A DNA stretch of 64,000 bases, from the NCBI RefSeq assembly GCF_000368925.1, contig NZ_KB849756.1, positions 1,134,271-1,198,270 on the forward strand. Direction: 5' to 3'. Of the stretch, positions 63,263-64,000 are shown in pieces; the stretch's first letter is position 1, and each line of letters opens with the position of its first letter. The position numbers and the translations under genes are program-made. The notes under the pieces were generated by a model. The model did no database searches, was not told the origin of the DNA, and was given only the letters and a program-made list of their open reading frames with translations. Source of the stretch: Acinetobacter bereziniae LMG 1003 = CIP 70.12. Lineage in GTDB: Bacteria; Pseudomonadota; Gammaproteobacteria; Pseudomonadales; Moraxellaceae.

Positions 63263-64000
63263 TGATGTCACAATTTTTCATACGCCGCCCTGTGTTTGCA
63301 TGGGTGATAGCGATTTTCATTATTCTATTTGGGGTACTGAGTATTCCTAAATTGCCGATTGCACGCTTTCCAAGTGTTGCTCCGCCGCAAGTCAATATCA
63401 GTGCGACCTACCCAGGGGCTACTGCCCAAACCATCAATGATAGTGTCGTCACTTTGATTGAGCGAGAATTATCGGGGGTCAAGAACCTGCTTTACTATAG
63501 TTCAACAACCGATACTTCGGGTACAGCTGAAATTTCTGCAACGTTCAAACCGGGTACTGACGTTGAAATGGCTCAAGTGGATGTACAGAACAAAATCAAG
63601 GCGGTGGAAGCGCGGTTACCACAAGTTGTTCGTCAACAAGGTTTACAAGTAGAAGCTTCTTCATCAGGCTTTTTAATGCTGGTCGGTATCAACTCACCCA
63701 ATGGACAATACTCAGAAGTTGATTTGAGTGATTATCTGGTACGTAATGTGGTTGAAGAACTCAAGCGTGTTGAAGGTGTTGGTAAAGTTCAATCTTTTGG
63801 TGCTGAAAAAGCCATGCGAATCTGGGTTGATCCAAATAAATTAATTTCTTATGGTTTATCGATCAGCGATGTAAATACGGCAATTCGTGAAAACAATATT
63901 GAAATTGCACCGGGACGCCTTGGAGATCTTCCAGCGACAAAAGGACAATTGATTACCGTTCCTTTGTCAGCTCAAGGTCAATTGGGCAATGTAGAGCAAT
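63262..64000 (+). CDS. adeB: AdeB-like RND multidrug efflux pump, N-terminal part
   Basis: The gene begins with ATGATGTCACAA overlapping the last base of the adeA stop and runs off the window. The 246 visible residues show FFIRRPVFAWVIAIFIILFG (first membrane helix) and the RND porter-domain segments (ISATYPGATAQTINDSVVTLIERELSG and VRNVVEELKRVEGVG). They match the inner-membrane pump of the AdeABC tripartite system, which exports aminoglycosides and other drugs. AdeC or another outer-membrane channel would lie downstream. Confidence 0.94.
   Translation, partial: MMSQFFIRRPVFAWVIAIFIILFGVLSIPKLPIARFPSVAPPQVNISATYPGATAQTINDSVVTLIERELSGVKNLLYYSSTTDTSGTAEISATFKPGTDVEMAQVDVQNKIKAVEARLPQVVRQQGLQVEASSSGFLMLVGINSPNGQYSEVDLSDYLVRNVVEELKRVEGVGKVQSFGAEKAMRIWVDPNKLISYGLSISDVNTAIRENNIEIAPGRLGDLPATKGQLITVPLSAQGQLGNVEQ

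Overview
The window reads as a chromosomal segment of an Acinetobacter species. Low-GC DNA is combined with close textual matches to Acinetobacter proteins I know: catechol 1,2-dioxygenase CatA, a multicomponent phenol hydroxylase, a CntA/CntB carnitine oxygenase, a ZigA-type GTPase and the AdeA/AdeB efflux proteins. No rRNA, tRNA, CRISPR array, phage or insertion sequence was found.

Layout. (1) 1-5640, + strand: the end of a phenol hydroxylase operon (mphL partial, mphM, N, O, P), followed by catA and an mphX-like gene, converting phenol to catechol to cis,cis-muconate. (2) 5803-10123: a small stress module of a MerR-type regulator, an exported DJ-1/PfpI-like protein, and an operon with an Old Yellow Enzyme and a saccharopine-dehydrogenase-like reductase. 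Matching dyads lie upstream of all three units, two of them inside 19-bp-spacer promoters typical of MerR control. (3) 10341-12680: a TonB siderophore receptor with a Fur-box-like site. (4) 12726-15174, - strand: a probable zinc-starvation operon (M15 peptidase lipoprotein, Zur-like repressor, ZigA-like GTPase) behind an 18-bp palindrome. (5) 15175-33610: two tandem, diverged copies of a whole chaperone-usher fimbrial locus, each with pilin, minor pilin, chaperone, usher, adhesin, second pilin, AraC-type regulator and an unknown protein of about 67 aa. Copy A carries an additional adhesin duplication. (6) 33694-44506: carnitine catabolism genes (CntB, semialdehyde dehydrogenase, CntA, hydrolase, BCCT transporter, beta-decarboxylating malate dehydrogenase), a divergent LysR regulator, an EamA transporter and a porin. 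(7) 44901-55584: a secreted DUF4189 protein, then acetoin/butanediol catabolism (acoA, acoB, acoC, lpd, an SDR, bdh) with a divergent lipA-type gene and an AcoR-like regulator that lacks the AAA+ domain. (8) 55601-59113: a MocR-type regulator, a BenE-type transporter and a broken GNAT acetyltransferase; an approximately 62-bp sequence is repeated in front of the last two. (9) 59006-62161: about 3.2 kb with no coding capacity whose two edges are recognisably mutated ends of real genes. (10) 62162-64000: adeA without its 5' end and the start of adeB.

Most of the window is catabolic or accessory Acinetobacter content. The least expected signals are the scrambled interval at 59.0-62.2 kb, the MerR dyad set, the repeated MocR-neighbourhood site, the covarying leader hairpin in front of the two fimbrial operons, and the unknown small protein conserved in both fimbrial copies. 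All functional calls come from reading sequence without database searches.
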